NCBI RefSeq assembly: GCF_004745825.1
Contig: NZ_SRLA01000008.1
Coordinates: 1-64,000 of the forward strand
Source of the DNA: Hymenobacter fodinae
GTDB taxonomy: Bacteria; Bacteroidota; Bacteroidia; Cytophagales; Hymenobacteraceae
Length of the DNA: 64,000 nucleotides
Direction: 5' to 3'
The notes under the pieces were generated by a model. It did no database searches and had not been told where the DNA came from. It saw only the letters and a program-made list of their open reading frames with translations. Both the position numbers and the translations under genes were made by a program. The first letter of the stretch is position 1, and each line of letters starts with the position of its first letter. Of this stretch, positions 9,895 through 18,498 are shown piece by piece.

Positions 9895-10746
9895 ATGTCC
9901 TTCACTTTCGTTGAGTTGCAGCCGAACCAGCGTACTCCACTGCCAGCGTGGGTAACGGCTGCGGCTCTGGCGTTGCTGGTTTTTAGCAAGTGGGCCGTTG
10001 GGGTGCAAGCAGCCTCGCACGCACTGCTGGCCGATGCCCTGGCATCCGCGGCCCAGCTAGGGCTTCTTCTGATGAGCCGCACCGGCCGGTGGTCAGTCGC
10101 TGACTCTCCACAGGGGCTGGCCGCCCGGCAACGCGTGTGGACAACCGTCGGCGCCGGGGCATTGGTTACCGCAGCATTCGGTGCCGCCTGGTACTGCATT
10201 CGGGTGATGAACGTTCCGCACCCGCCGCCGACCATTGTATCAGCGTGCGTGGCCGGGGTAGCCATCGTGCTGGAAAAAGGCGCGTACCGGCAGCTGTTTG
10301 GCCCCCCTAACTTGGGTGAGTTCCGGGCGTGGTATCACCCCAGCAATGCGTTGCCGTCCAACCTCGCGCTCGTCGGCATCAGCCTGTCCATTCTGGGCGG
10401 CCCTGGCTACGAATGGGCCGATGACTGGGCGGCCCTGGGCATTTGCGCGCTGCTCGTGGGCAATGCCTACCGCCTATTGCAGCCAGCCTCGGTTGCCGGG
10501 CCAACGGTACGCCGGCAAGAATGGAAAGCCCGGCTGCAGTGCTGTACTCAGACGATTCCGGGCATCACCCTCGCCGAGGCCCATCTTGAGCCGTCCGAAA
10601 CCGGTTCCGTTCTGCATGTATGGGTACGCGTATCCAGCCCCCTGACGGTTGCGCAAGAGCACGCCATAGCCCAACAGGTGCAGACTGTTCTGGCACCCGT
10701 CCAACCGCCTTCATCAACGCTGCTCGTGCGCATAGTCCCTTCGTAA
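9895..10746 (+). CDS. Degenerate CDF-family membrane protein
   Basis: 283 residues from ATG 9895. An in-frame ATG at 9871 would add eight residues but gives a weaker start. The helix pattern and flanking residues match CDF transporters: SHALLADALASAAQLGLLL aligns with TM2, YHPSNALPSNLALVG with TM5, and WADDWAALGICALL with TM6. The metal ligands are largely lost, with His/Asp positions in TM2 replaced by Ala and Gln and the TM5 Asp by Asn. A C-terminal cytoplasmic domain is retained. It follows the intact CDF by 45 bases. It may be a regulatory or heterodimer partner, or a decaying duplicate. Family placement is fairly sure; function is unknown. Confidence 0.7.
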   Translation: MSFTFVELQPNQRTPLPAWVTAAALALLVFSKWAVGVQAASHALLADALASAAQLGLLLMSRTGRWSVADSPQGLAARQRVWTTVGAGALVTAAFGAAWYCIRVMNVPHPPPTIVSACVAGVAIVLEKGAYRQLFGPPNLGEFRAWYHPSNALPSNLALVGISLSILGGPGYEWADDWAALGICALLVGNAYRLLQPASVAGPTVRRQEWKARLQCCTQTIPGITLAEAHLEPSETGSVLHVWVRVSSPLTVAQEHAIAQQVQTVLAPVQPPSSTLLVRIVPS

Positions 10747-10782
10747 GCCTGCACAACCACTCTCCCCCTTTTCTCCACAACC

Positions 10783-12195
10783 ATGACCTCCTACGACGTA
10801 ATTATTATCGGCTCCGGCCCCGGCGGCTACATCGCCGCCGTGCGCTGCGGGCAGTTGGGCCTGAAAACGGCCATCATCGAAAAGTATCCCACCCTGGGCG
10901 GCACCTGCCTCAACGTGGGCTGCATCCCCAGCAAGGCCGTGCTCGAATCCACCGAACTCTACCAGAAAGCCACCCACCAGTTCGCCGAGCACGGCATCGA
11001 CGCCGACAACCTGCGCGCCGACCTGCCGCGCATGATGGCGCGCAAGGACCAGGTGGTAAAGAAGGTGTGCGACGGAGTGGTGTTTCTGATGAAGAAAAAC
11101 AAGGTGGACATTCTCCACGGGGTGGCCTCGTTCGTGGATGCCACCACCGTGCAGGTCGTGCCTATGGAAGGGGGCAGTGGGGAAGCGCAGCAGCTTACGG
11201 CAAAAAACATCATCATCGCCACCGGCTCCAAGCCCAGCACCCTGCCCTTCATCACCCTGGACAAGGAGCGCATCATTACCAGCACCGAGGCCCTGGCCCT
11301 GCGCGAGCTGCCCCAGCATTTGATTATTGTGGGGGGCGGGGTTATCGGTCTGGAACTGGGCTCGGTATACGCCCGCCTGGGCAGCAAGGTCTCAGTGGTC
11401 GAATACACCGACGCCATCATCCCGACCATGGACCGCACCCTGGGCAAGGAGCTGCTACGCTCCCTCAAGAAGCAGGGTCTGGAGTTTTACCTCTCGCATA
11501 AGGTGACGGCCGTGGTGCGGACCGGCGACACGGTGAAGCTCACGGCCCAGGGCGGGCCATCGGCCGAGCTGCAGCTGGAAGGCGACTACTGCCTGGTATC
11601 GGTGGGCCGCCGGCCCTACACCGACGGGCTGAACCTGCCCGCGGCCGGCGTGGAGCTGGATGAGAAGGGCCGCGTGAAAGTCAACGAGGACCTGCAGACG
11701 ACGGTGCCGGGCATCTGGGCCATCGGCGACGTGGTGCGCGGGGCCATGCTGGCCCACAAAGCCTCCGACGAGGGCGTGTACGTGGCCGAGCTCATTGCCG
11801 GCCAGGCCCCGGAGGTGAACTACCTGCTCATTCCGGGCGTGGTCTATACCTGGCCCGAAGTAGCCAGCGTGGGCTACACCGAGGAGCAGCTCAAGGAGCA
11901 GGGCAAAGCCTATAAGGTGGGTTCCTTTCCGTATTCCGCCTCCGGCCGGGCGCTGGCCGGGGCCGACACCGAAGGGGTGGTGAAGGTGCTTACCGACGCG
12001 CAGACCGACGAGATTCTGGGCGTGCACATGATTGGAGCCCGCATTGCCGACATCATTGCCGAGGCCGTGGGCATCATGCACTTCCGGGGCGCGGCCGAAG
12101 ACGTGGGCCTGATGTCGCATGCCCACCCCACCTACGCCGAAGCCTTCAAGGAAGCCTGCCTGAACGCGGCCGGCATCGGTGCCCTCAATATGTAA
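10783..12195 (+). CDS. lpdA: Dihydrolipoyl dehydrogenase
   Basis: 470 residues, the usual length for the family. Motifs in order: FAD-binding IIGSGPGGYIAAVRCGQLG (residues about 7-25), redox-active disulfide GGTCLNVGCIPSK (about 40-52), NAD-binding GGGVIGLELGSVYARLG, the second FAD motif WAIGDVVRGAMLAHKASDEG, and C-terminal HAHPTYAE carrying the active-site His. It reoxidises the dihydrolipoyl group of 2-oxoacid dehydrogenases or the glycine cleavage system. No E1 or E2 genes lie nearby. Its place between CDF and ZIP genes is unusual: lipoamide dehydrogenases are readily inhibited by soft metals, so a spare copy in a metal cluster may be protective (inference). Confidence 0.95.
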   Translation: MTSYDVIIIGSGPGGYIAAVRCGQLGLKTAIIEKYPTLGGTCLNVGCIPSKAVLESTELYQKATHQFAEHGIDADNLRADLPRMMARKDQVVKKVCDGVVFLMKKNKVDILHGVASFVDATTVQVVPMEGGSGEAQQLTAKNIIIATGSKPSTLPFITLDKERIITSTEALALRELPQHLIIVGGGVIGLELGSVYARLGSKVSVVEYTDAIIPTMDRTLGKELLRSLKKQGLEFYLSHKVTAVVRTGDTVKLTAQGGPSAELQLEGDYCLVSVGRRPYTDGLNLPAAGVELDEKGRVKVNEDLQTTVPGIWAIGDVVRGAMLAHKASDEGVYVAELIAGQAPEVNYLLIPGVVYTWPEVASVGYTEEQLKEQGKAYKVGSFPYSASGRALAGADTEGVVKVLTDAQTDEILGVHMIGARIADIIAEAVGIMHFRGAAEDVGLMSHAHPTYAEAFKEACLNAAGIGALNM

Positions 12196-12201
12196 CCCCG
12201 T

Positions 12202-13032
12202 ATGCTACTCGCCTTTCTGCTGGCTGTTACGCCGGACGCGCCCCCTTCCTGGACCCAGGTGCTACTGTATTCCCTGGTGCCCGCCGCCATCATGGTCGTG
12301 GGGGCCGTTGTGGCCGTGCTGCGCCCACCCGGGGCGGCCATTCGCAGCGCCATTTTGCACTTCGCCGCCGGGGTGGTGTTTTCCGTGGTGGCCGTCGAGC
12401 TGCTGCCCGACATTGTGGCCCGACACCGTCCGCTGGAGGTTGGCCTGGGCTTCGCCATCGGCGTCGGGGTTATGCTGGTTCTGCGCTCGCTCACCCGCAA
12501 GGCGGCCGAAAAGGAAAAAGCCGGGCCCACGCCGGCCCTGCCGCCCGGGGTGCTGTGGGCTTCCCAAACCGCGCCGGACGAGGCCGTCCGTCCCGGCGCG
12601 CTGCCGATGGGCCTGCTCACCGGGGTCGGCATTGACATCCTCATCGACGGGCTGCTGCTGGGTATCGGCTTTGCCGCCGGGGCCGAGGAAGGTATGCTGC
12701 TGGCCATTGCCCTCACCATTGAAGTATTGTCGCTGGGCTTGGCCACGGCCGTGGAGCTGCGCCAGGATGGACAGGGCAAAGCCCGCACCGTGGGCATCGT
12801 GGCCGCACTTTCGGCCCTGCTGGTCGTGGGGGCCGGCGTGGGCATTACCGTGCTCAAGGGGGCCTCCGACAACGTCATGGAGTTGGTGCTCTCCTTTGGC
12901 CTGGCCGCGCTGCTGTTTCTGGTGACGGAAGAGCTGCTGACCGAGGCCCACGAGGAGCCGGAGTCGCCCTGGCTGACCTCGGCCTTCTTCCTGGGTTTTC
13001 TCCTGTTTCTACTTCTGGGCATGCTCGTGTAG
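12202..13032 (+). CDS. ZIP family metal transporter
   Basis: 276 residues, about eight TM helices. HFAAGVVFSVVAVELLPDIV matches the ZIP TM2 pattern. GVGIDILIDGLLLGIGFAAG and IALTIEVLSLGLATAVEL match TM4 and TM5, though Asp/Asp replaces the more common His-Asn pair in TM4. A loop after TM3 (about residues 95-130) carries a KAAEKEKAG segment instead of the usual His-rich run. ZIP proteins normally import Zn2+, Fe2+ or Mn2+, but relatives beside efflux genes can have other roles. It starts six bases after lpdA, so the two are probably cotranscribed. Confidence 0.82.
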   Translation: MLLAFLLAVTPDAPPSWTQVLLYSLVPAAIMVVGAVVAVLRPPGAAIRSAILHFAAGVVFSVVAVELLPDIVARHRPLEVGLGFAIGVGVMLVLRSLTRKAAEKEKAGPTPALPPGVLWASQTAPDEAVRPGALPMGLLTGVGIDILIDGLLLGIGFAAGAEEGMLLAIALTIEVLSLGLATAVELRQDGQGKARTVGIVAALSALLVVGAGVGITVLKGASDNVMELVLSFGLAALLFLVTEELLTEAHEEPESPWLTSAFFLGFLLFLLLGMLV

Positions 13033-13055
13033 CCGGCCCTTTTTACTTACCTCCT

Positions 13056-13325
13056 ATGGATTCGCACAAGCTTCTTATCGAACTCACCCTGGTGCCGGCG
13101 GGCCGGCATATTGCCTTTTCCAAAGACATGCTGGAAAAGGTGCACGTGTACCGCCGGGTAGGGACAGCCGGGGACGCCTGGCAGCAAGTGGCCACCAACG
13201 CCCGCTCGCCCTTCATAGATACGGAATCCTTTCCGGCCGGCACCACGCTGGAGTACCACGTGCAGCACTTCAATCAGCAGGATGCCTTTGAGGGACACAG
13301 CAACATCGTGCGCACGACCCTGTAG
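13056..13325 (+). CDS. Small beta-rich hypothetical protein
   Basis: 89 residues, no signal peptide or TM helix. VHVYRRVGTAGDAWQQVATN followed by FPAGTTLEYHVQHFNQ suggests a short all-beta sandwich of the fibronectin-III type, with alternating hydrophobic residues. It starts 23 bases after the ZIP gene and probably ends that transcription unit. No function can be assigned. Codon use is like the neighbours, which supports it being real. Confidence 0.55.
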   Translation: MDSHKLLIELTLVPAGRHIAFSKDMLEKVHVYRRVGTAGDAWQQVATNARSPFIDTESFPAGTTLEYHVQHFNQQDAFEGHSNIVRTTL

Positions 13326-13404
13326 CCACTGAGCTACTCTTTTTTCACATTCCCGTCACCGCTGGGCTTGTGCCCAGGCGGTGATAAGCTACTTTGCTCG
13401 CTGC

Positions 13405-14073
13405 ATGATACCTCGTTTCGTTGTGGGTGTGCTCACGTTGCTGCTGCTGGGCGCGTGCCGGGAGTCGACGCCGGAAACGCCGGTGCACACGGCCGACACG
13501 CACCAGCGCCATCCGGCCCCGGCCCAACCCGAACTCAACTCCGCACCAGCCGTGGCCGCCCGGGCGCGGCAGCGCCTGCGCACGGTGGCCCGCTCAGGCA
13601 ACATCGACCACGACGTGGCCTCGCTGCTGCTGGAGCATCACCGCGGGGCCCAGCAGCTGGTTGCCGTGGAACAGGCCACGGGACGGGATGCGGACTTGCG
13701 GGCGCTGGCCGATTCGCTGCGCCGGGAGTGGCAGCAGGAAAGTCTGGCGCTGGGCCGGCTCGCGAGCCGCACCCACGACAAGGCCTCCGAAGAAAACACC
13801 CGCTTCTACCAGGAATTTTCCCGCGACGTACAGGCGGCCTGCGATTCGGCGGCCCGGTACTCCCGCCCGCCGACGGGCAACCCGGACGCCGACTTTGCCG
13901 CGGTCCTCTCCGCCCACCTGCGCACCGGCCTGCTGCTGGTGCAGGAGGGCATCGCCCACGGCAGCGACCCGCCCCTGATTGCCCTGGCCCACCGCTTTCA
14001 CCACGACCAGCTCCGGCACCTGCGGCAGGTGCAGGCCTGGACTTCCGCTCACGCTTCTCCCACCAAGCACTGA
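13405..14073 (+). CDS. Divergent DUF305-like lipoprotein
   Basis: 222 residues from ATG 13405. An upstream in-frame ATG at 13381 adds eight residues that spoil the signal. The lipoprotein signal is MIPRFVVGVLTLLLLGAC. The mature part holds two DUF305-like halves: NIDHDVASLLLEHHRGAQQL in the first, and NPDADFAAVLSAHLRTGLLL in the second, where the HH pair is lost. DUF305 proteins are periplasmic four-helix proteins often found with copper genes. Here the Met ligands seen in the copies near 53 kb and 59 kb are mostly missing. Ends four bases before the SDR gene. Confidence 0.7.
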   Translation: MIPRFVVGVLTLLLLGACRESTPETPVHTADTHQRHPAPAQPELNSAPAVAARARQRLRTVARSGNIDHDVASLLLEHHRGAQQLVAVEQATGRDADLRALADSLRREWQQESLALGRLASRTHDKASEENTRFYQEFSRDVQAACDSAARYSRPPTGNPDADFAAVLSAHLRTGLLLVQEGIAHGSDPPLIALAHRFHHDQLRHLRQVQAWTSAHASPTKH

Positions 14074-14077
14074 CCCC

Positions 14078-14806
14078 ATGCGCTTTACCGACAAAATATG
14101 CCTCGTCACCGGCGGCGGCTCCGGCATCGGCCGGGCGGCCTGCCTGCAGCTGGCAACTGAAGGCGGCACCGTCGTGGTCTTGGACCGCGACGAAACCACG
14201 GCCCAGCAGACCGTGGACCTGATTGAAAAAGGCGGCGGTCAGGCCCGGGCCATCCGGGTTGATTTGGGCCTGGTGGCCGAGATAGAAGCGGCCATGGGTA
14301 CCGTAGTAGCCGCCTACGGCCGGGTGGATGTGCTGGTCAACAACGCGGCCATGATGACCTTCAAGCCCCTCACCGAACTGGCGGTAGCGGAGTGGGACCT
14401 GGTTATGGCCGTGAATTTGCGGGCCGTTTTCCTGCTCAGCAAACTGTGCCTGCCCCACATGCAGGGCGGGGCCATTGTCAACATCAGCTCCGTGCATGCG
14501 CAGGAAACCACGGCCAACGTGATTCCCTACGCGGCCAGCAAAGGCGCGCTGGAGGCCTTCACCCGGGGCATGAGCCAGGAGTATCCGGCTGCCCGCGTGC
14601 GCACCAACTGCGTGGCCCCCGGAGCCGTGGACACGCCCATGCTGTGGAACAACCCGAACGTGAAAAGCGGCAAGGAGAAGGTAGAGGGCGAGGTTGGCCA
14701 CCCCGCAGACATTGCCGGCGCCATCTGCTACCTGGCCTCGGCCGATGCCCACTACATCAACGGCACCACCCTGGTCGTGGACGGCGGCCGGCTCAGCATC
14801 CTGTAA
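14078..14806 (+). CDS. Short-chain dehydrogenase/reductase
   Basis: 242 residues from ATG 14078; the frame is open further upstream inside the DUF305-like gene, but that part is out of family. Classical SDR motifs: TGGGSGIGRAACLQLA (cofactor binding, about residues 12-27), LDRD after beta-2 (Asp suggests NAD preference), VNNAAMM, the catalytic Ser in VNISSVHAQ, YAASK (Tyr-Lys) and the post-catalytic NCVAPGAVDTPM. The substrate cannot be read from sequence. It is followed 52 bases later by a GH1-like gene, so a sugar or glycoside-derived alcohol is a reasonable guess. Confidence 0.9.
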   Translation: MRFTDKICLVTGGGSGIGRAACLQLATEGGTVVVLDRDETTAQQTVDLIEKGGGQARAIRVDLGLVAEIEAAMGTVVAAYGRVDVLVNNAAMMTFKPLTELAVAEWDLVMAVNLRAVFLLSKLCLPHMQGGAIVNISSVHAQETTANVIPYAASKGALEAFTRGMSQEYPAARVRTNCVAPGAVDTPMLWNNPNVKSGKEKVEGEVGHPADIAGAICYLASADAHYINGTTLVVDGGRLSIL

Positions 14807-14858
14807 CCGCCTCCCCGCACCCACCTTTCCATTTCCGCTTAAACTTATCCCCAAGCCC

Positions 14859-16058
14859 ATGAGCGCCTTCATGTTTGCCACCGGCATCGAAAACAGCTAC
14901 CCCACCATCCGGCTGCCCGACGGCACGATGCAGCGGGTGGACGAGCTGGAGAAAACCGGCCATTACGAGCGCTGGCGCGAAGACTTCGCCCTGGTCAAGG
15001 AAATGGGCATTGAGTTCCTGCGCTACGGCCCGCCCTACTACCGGGTGCATACCGGCCCCAGCCAGTATGACTGGGCCTTTACCGACGAGACCTTCGGCGC
15101 CCTGCGCGAGTTGGGCATCACGCCCCTGGTGGACTTGCTGCATTTCGGGCTGCCCGACTGGCTGGGCAACTTCCAGAACCCGGCCTTTCCCGAGCACTTC
15201 GCCGCCTACGCCGGGGCCTTTGCCGCCCGGTTCCCGGACCTGCAGTTCTACACCCCCATCAACGAAATCTTTGTCACCACCATGTTTTCGGCCCAGTACG
15301 GCTGGTGGAACGAGTGCCTGGCCAGCGACCAGGCCTTTGTGACGGCCCTCAAGCACGTGTGCCGGGCGGGTGTGCTGGCCATGCAGGCCATCCTGGCCGT
15401 GCAGCCGGGAGCCACCTTCATCCAGAGCGAGTCGGCCGAGTACTTCCACCCCGAAACGCCCGCCGCGCGGCCCCTGGCCAACTTTCTCAATCAGAAGCGC
15501 TTCCTGAGCCTCGATTTAACCTACGGCTACCCCGTGAGCGTGGCCATGTACGAGTTCCTGCTCAAAAACGGCATGACGGATGCCGAGTACCACTGGTTTG
15601 ACGACCAGCACATCAAGGCCAAGTGCATCATGGGTACGGACTACTACCGCACCAACGAGCGTATGGTGCGCGAGGACGGCAGTACCTACCCCGCCGGCGA
15701 CGTGTTCGGCTACTACGTCATTGCCAAGCAGTACTTTGACCGCTACCGCATGCCCCTGATGCACACGGAAACCAATCTCTGGGAACCCGACGCCGTGAAC
15801 TGGCTGTGGCGGCAGTGGGCCAACGCCTACCGCCTCAAGCAGGACGGCATTCCCCTGGTGGGCTTCACCTGGTACTCCCTGCTCGACCAGGTGGACTGGG
15901 ATACGGCCCTGCGCGAGAATAACGGCCGCGTCAACCCCCTGGGCCTCTACGACCTGGACCGCAAGATACGGCCCGTGGGCCGGGCCTACCAGCGCCTGAT
16001 TGCCCAGTGGAAAGACGTTCTCCGGGACGAGAGCTACGGTGTGCACATCAACTATTAG
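14859..16058 (+). CDS. GH1-like glycoside hydrolase (beta-glucosidase family)
   Basis: 399 residues from ATG 14859; no signal peptide, so cytoplasmic. It has a (beta/alpha)8-type sequence: FLRYGPPYYRVH, LVDLLHFGLPDWLG, the acid/base region FYTPINEIFVT (the NE pair) and a nucleophile-like MPLMHTETNLWE late in the protein. The final strand is VGFTWYSLLDQVDWD. It is shorter than typical 440-480 residue GH1 enzymes. I would call it a GH1-clan enzyme without naming the substrate. It shares a short operon with the SDR and lies between two DUF305-like lipoproteins. Confidence 0.8.
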   Translation: MSAFMFATGIENSYPTIRLPDGTMQRVDELEKTGHYERWREDFALVKEMGIEFLRYGPPYYRVHTGPSQYDWAFTDETFGALRELGITPLVDLLHFGLPDWLGNFQNPAFPEHFAAYAGAFAARFPDLQFYTPINEIFVTTMFSAQYGWWNECLASDQAFVTALKHVCRAGVLAMQAILAVQPGATFIQSESAEYFHPETPAARPLANFLNQKRFLSLDLTYGYPVSVAMYEFLLKNGMTDAEYHWFDDQHIKAKCIMGTDYYRTNERMVREDGSTYPAGDVFGYYVIAKQYFDRYRMPLMHTETNLWEPDAVNWLWRQWANAYRLKQDGIPLVGFTWYSLLDQVDWDTALRENNGRVNPLGLYDLDRKIRPVGRAYQRLIAQWKDVLRDESYGVHINY

Positions 16059-16070
16059 CCCCCTCTTGCC

Positions 16071-16748
16071 ATGCCTGCTTTCTTAGCACCTTTGCGCCGG
16101 GTACGCATCCTGTTGCTGGGGGCCGGGGCCCTGCTGCTGGGCTTTTGCGGTCACCCCCGCAACGAGCAGCACGCGGAACCCGCGCGCCCGGCCGTGGCCC
16201 CGGCCGACTCGGGCCACGTAGACGCGCCCGTGGAGCACGCCACCGCCACCGGCATTCTGCAGCGGTTGCAGGAGAGCCTGGACGGCCTCTCGCTGAACGG
16301 CCGGGCCGACCATGACTTTGCCCACCTGGCGCTGGAATACACCCACGCCGGCCTGGATCTGGCCAACCTGACGGTGGAGCGGAGCGCTTCCGATTCCCTA
16401 CGGGCCCTGGCCCGGCGGGTGCGCCCCGGCCAGGAGCATCTACTCCCCGAATTGGAAGCCATTGTTTCCCGCCAGCATCATCTTCACACCAATCACCGCC
16501 TGGATCCGGCTACACCGTTTGCCCGCGCCACCGCATTGCTACGCCGCGATTTGGCGCACGCTTGCGCGGCACTTCCTGCTTCCAAGGCAGATTCTGCCGC
16601 TCAACTGGCGGCCGCATGGCGCGTGTACCAAACGAGCCTCACCCGTTTGGCACAGCTGCAATTGCGTTACGGGCAGGATTTCCGTCTACGAGAAATAGCC
16701 CGCTTGCTAAGCCCGCTGGCTGCCAGCCCTGGGCGGAGGCATCCCTAA
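16071..16748 (+). CDS. Highly degenerate DUF305-like exported protein
   Basis: 225 residues. Hydrophobic N-terminus (residues 9-25) followed by FCGHP, a poor lipobox, so export is likely but lipidation uncertain. RADHDFAHLALEYTHAGLDLANL matches the DUF305 core with the HH pair altered to TH. The second half has no recognisable ligand set and reads as a plain alpha-helical segment. It starts 12 bases after the GH1 gene. The same overall layout as the lipoprotein at 13.4 kb suggests an old duplication with loss of metal ligands. Confidence 0.55.
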   Translation: MPAFLAPLRRVRILLLGAGALLLGFCGHPRNEQHAEPARPAVAPADSGHVDAPVEHATATGILQRLQESLDGLSLNGRADHDFAHLALEYTHAGLDLANLTVERSASDSLRALARRVRPGQEHLLPELEAIVSRQHHLHTNHRLDPATPFARATALLRRDLAHACAALPASKADSAAQLAAAWRVYQTSLTRLAQLQLRYGQDFRLREIARLLSPLAASPGRRHP

Positions 16749-16779
16749 CATACCAAGTGGCCATTGTTTACTCGGACCT

Positions 16780-17481
16780 ATGCCTGTTTTACGCCTGCTT
16801 TCCCCCCGGCACCTGCTGGCCCATCTGCGTCACCTCTCGGCCCGGCAGCGCCTGCTCGTAGCCGCCGGCCTGGGCGGCCTGAGCTGGCTGCTGCTGCTGC
16901 CGTTTTCCTTGCAGGCGGCCACGCGCCTGGTGGCCGCCTGGGACGTGTTTTGCTCCGGCATTCTGAGTTTGCTGTGGGCCGCCATGTACCGGGCCGACGC
17001 GGCCCATATCCGGCGCGTCGCCACCCGGCAGGATCCCGGCCGGACCTGGACCTTCGTGGCCGTGCTGGCCGGCAGCAGTGCCGCGCTGCTGGCCGTGGTG
17101 GTGCTGCTTTCGGGGCTGGCTTCCATGCGCGGGCCCGAAGTGAGCTACCATGTGGGGTTGTCCGCCGGGGCAGTGGTCGGGGCCTGGCTGCTGGTGCACA
17201 CCGTGTTTGCTCTGCGCTACGCCCACGCCTACTTCAGCGAAAACCCCGCGACCGACCCGCCGGATACGCTGGGGGGACTGGAGTTTCCCGGGGAGCCGCC
17301 CACCTCGTACTGGGACTTTGCCTACTTCGCCTGCATCGTGGGCATGACCGCCCAGACCGCCGACGTGGCCGTGTCCTCGGCCCGTCTGCGGCGGCTGGTG
17401 ATGCTGCACGGCCTGTTGGCCTTTGCTTTCAATACCAGCATCGTGGCGCTGGCCATCAACCTGCTGGCCGGACTGCTCTGA
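16780..17481 (+). CDS. DUF1345 integral membrane protein
   Basis: 233 residues with about five TM helices. The C-terminal part, DFAYFACIVGMTAQTADVAV then LHGLLAFAFNTSIVALAIN, is typical of the DUF1345 family. Early segments RARQRLLVAAGL-type and LLLLPFSLQAATRLVAAWD also fit. No function is established for the family, which often lies near stress and transport genes. It is followed 81 bases later by a bestrophin-like channel on the same strand. Confidence 0.82.
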   Translation: MPVLRLLSPRHLLAHLRHLSARQRLLVAAGLGGLSWLLLLPFSLQAATRLVAAWDVFCSGILSLLWAAMYRADAAHIRRVATRQDPGRTWTFVAVLAGSSAALLAVVVLLSGLASMRGPEVSYHVGLSAGAVVGAWLLVHTVFALRYAHAYFSENPATDPPDTLGGLEFPGEPPTSYWDFAYFACIVGMTAQTADVAVSSARLRRLVMLHGLLAFAFNTSIVALAINLLAGLL

Positions 17482-17562
17482 GGCGGCGGGCCGTCCAGTT
17501 CTCCGGCCAGTGGCTTGCTCACGGCCTGATGATCCTTCGTTGTTTTACCCCGCTGTTACCGC

Positions 17563-18498
17563 ATGTATATCCGTAAGCACATTCACTGGCGTGTTATCTG
17601 GGCCTATTCCTGGAAAGACGTGCTGATTTTTCTTGGCTACGATACCCTGCTGGCCGTATTGCACGGGCCGCTGCAGGTACGCTGGCTGGACATTCCCTGG
17701 CAGCTCATCAGCATCCTCGGCGTGGCCGTCTCCTTTTACGTGGGCTTCAAGAACAGCAGCTCCTATAATCGGTTTTCCGAGGCCCGCCAGCTGTGGGGCG
17801 GTATCGTGAACCGCAGCCGCAGCTGGGCGATGCTGGTACTGGGCAATACCGACCCATTGGGGCCGGCCCTGACGCCGGCGCAAGTGGCCGCACAGCAGCG
17901 GCTGATCTACCGGCACCTGGCCTGGGTGAATGCCCTGCGCCTGCACCTGCGCCGCCAGCCTGAGCGGTGGGAGGCGGAGGTGGCCCCTTTCCTGGGCCCG
18001 GACGAGTCCGTGTACTTGCGGGCAGTAGCCAATCGGCCGGCCCAGTTGTTACTGCGGCAGACCCATGACTTGCGCCAGGCAGCCGGTCTCTACACCGAGT
18101 TGCAGCAGCGCACCCTTACCGAAGACCTGCGGGAGCTCACCAATCTGCAGGGTGGCTGCGAGCGTATTAAGAACACCCCGTTTCCCCGGCAGTATGCCTT
18201 TTCCAGCGCTGCGTTCGTCTGGCTCTTTATTGCCCTGCTGCCCCTGGGCTTGCTGGCCGAGTTCGAGAAGCTGGGCCACGGGCAGTACTGGATGACGATT
18301 CCGTTCTCGGTGCTGGTGTCCTGGGTGTTTGTGACCATGGAATTGGTGGGCCACATCAGTGAGGACCCGTTTGAGAATCGCATGAACGACGTGCCCATGA
18401 CGGCGCTCTGCCGCACCATCGAGATTGACCTGCGCCAGATGCTGGGCGAGCAGCAGGTGCCCGCGCCCGTACAGCCCGTGGAGGATGTACTGCTGTAA
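17563..18498 (+). CDS. Bestrophin-like (UPF0187) channel protein, copy 1
   Basis: 311 residues. N-terminal MYIRKHIHWRVIW, then FYVGFKNSSSYNRFSEARQL WGG, the hallmark of bacterial bestrophin homologues, and a later LTNLQGGCERIKNTPFPRQY segment. Four TM segments are predicted at about 20-40, 48-65, 205-225 and 235-260. Bacterial relatives form pentameric ion channels. A close paralogue lies at 35.1-36.1 kb on the minus strand next to the multicopper oxidase. The last 14 bases overlap the start chosen for the next gene. Confidence 0.9.
   Translation: MYIRKHIHWRVIWAYSWKDVLIFLGYDTLLAVLHGPLQVRWLDIPWQLISILGVAVSFYVGFKNSSSYNRFSEARQLWGGIVNRSRSWAMLVLGNTDPLGPALTPAQVAAQQRLIYRHLAWVNALRLHLRRQPERWEAEVAPFLGPDESVYLRAVANRPAQLLLRQTHDLRQAAGLYTELQQRTLTEDLRELTNLQGGCERIKNTPFPRQYAFSSAAFVWLFIALLPLGLLAEFEKLGHGQYWMTIPFSVLVSWVFVTMELVGHISEDPFENRMNDVPMTALCRTIEIDLRQMLGEQQVPAPVQPVEDVLL

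Noticed and set aside
13535..14887. Long minus-strand frame opposite the DUF305-like and SDR genes
   Set aside because: It is antisense to two well-supported genes and is rich in Gly/Arg/His without any family motif.
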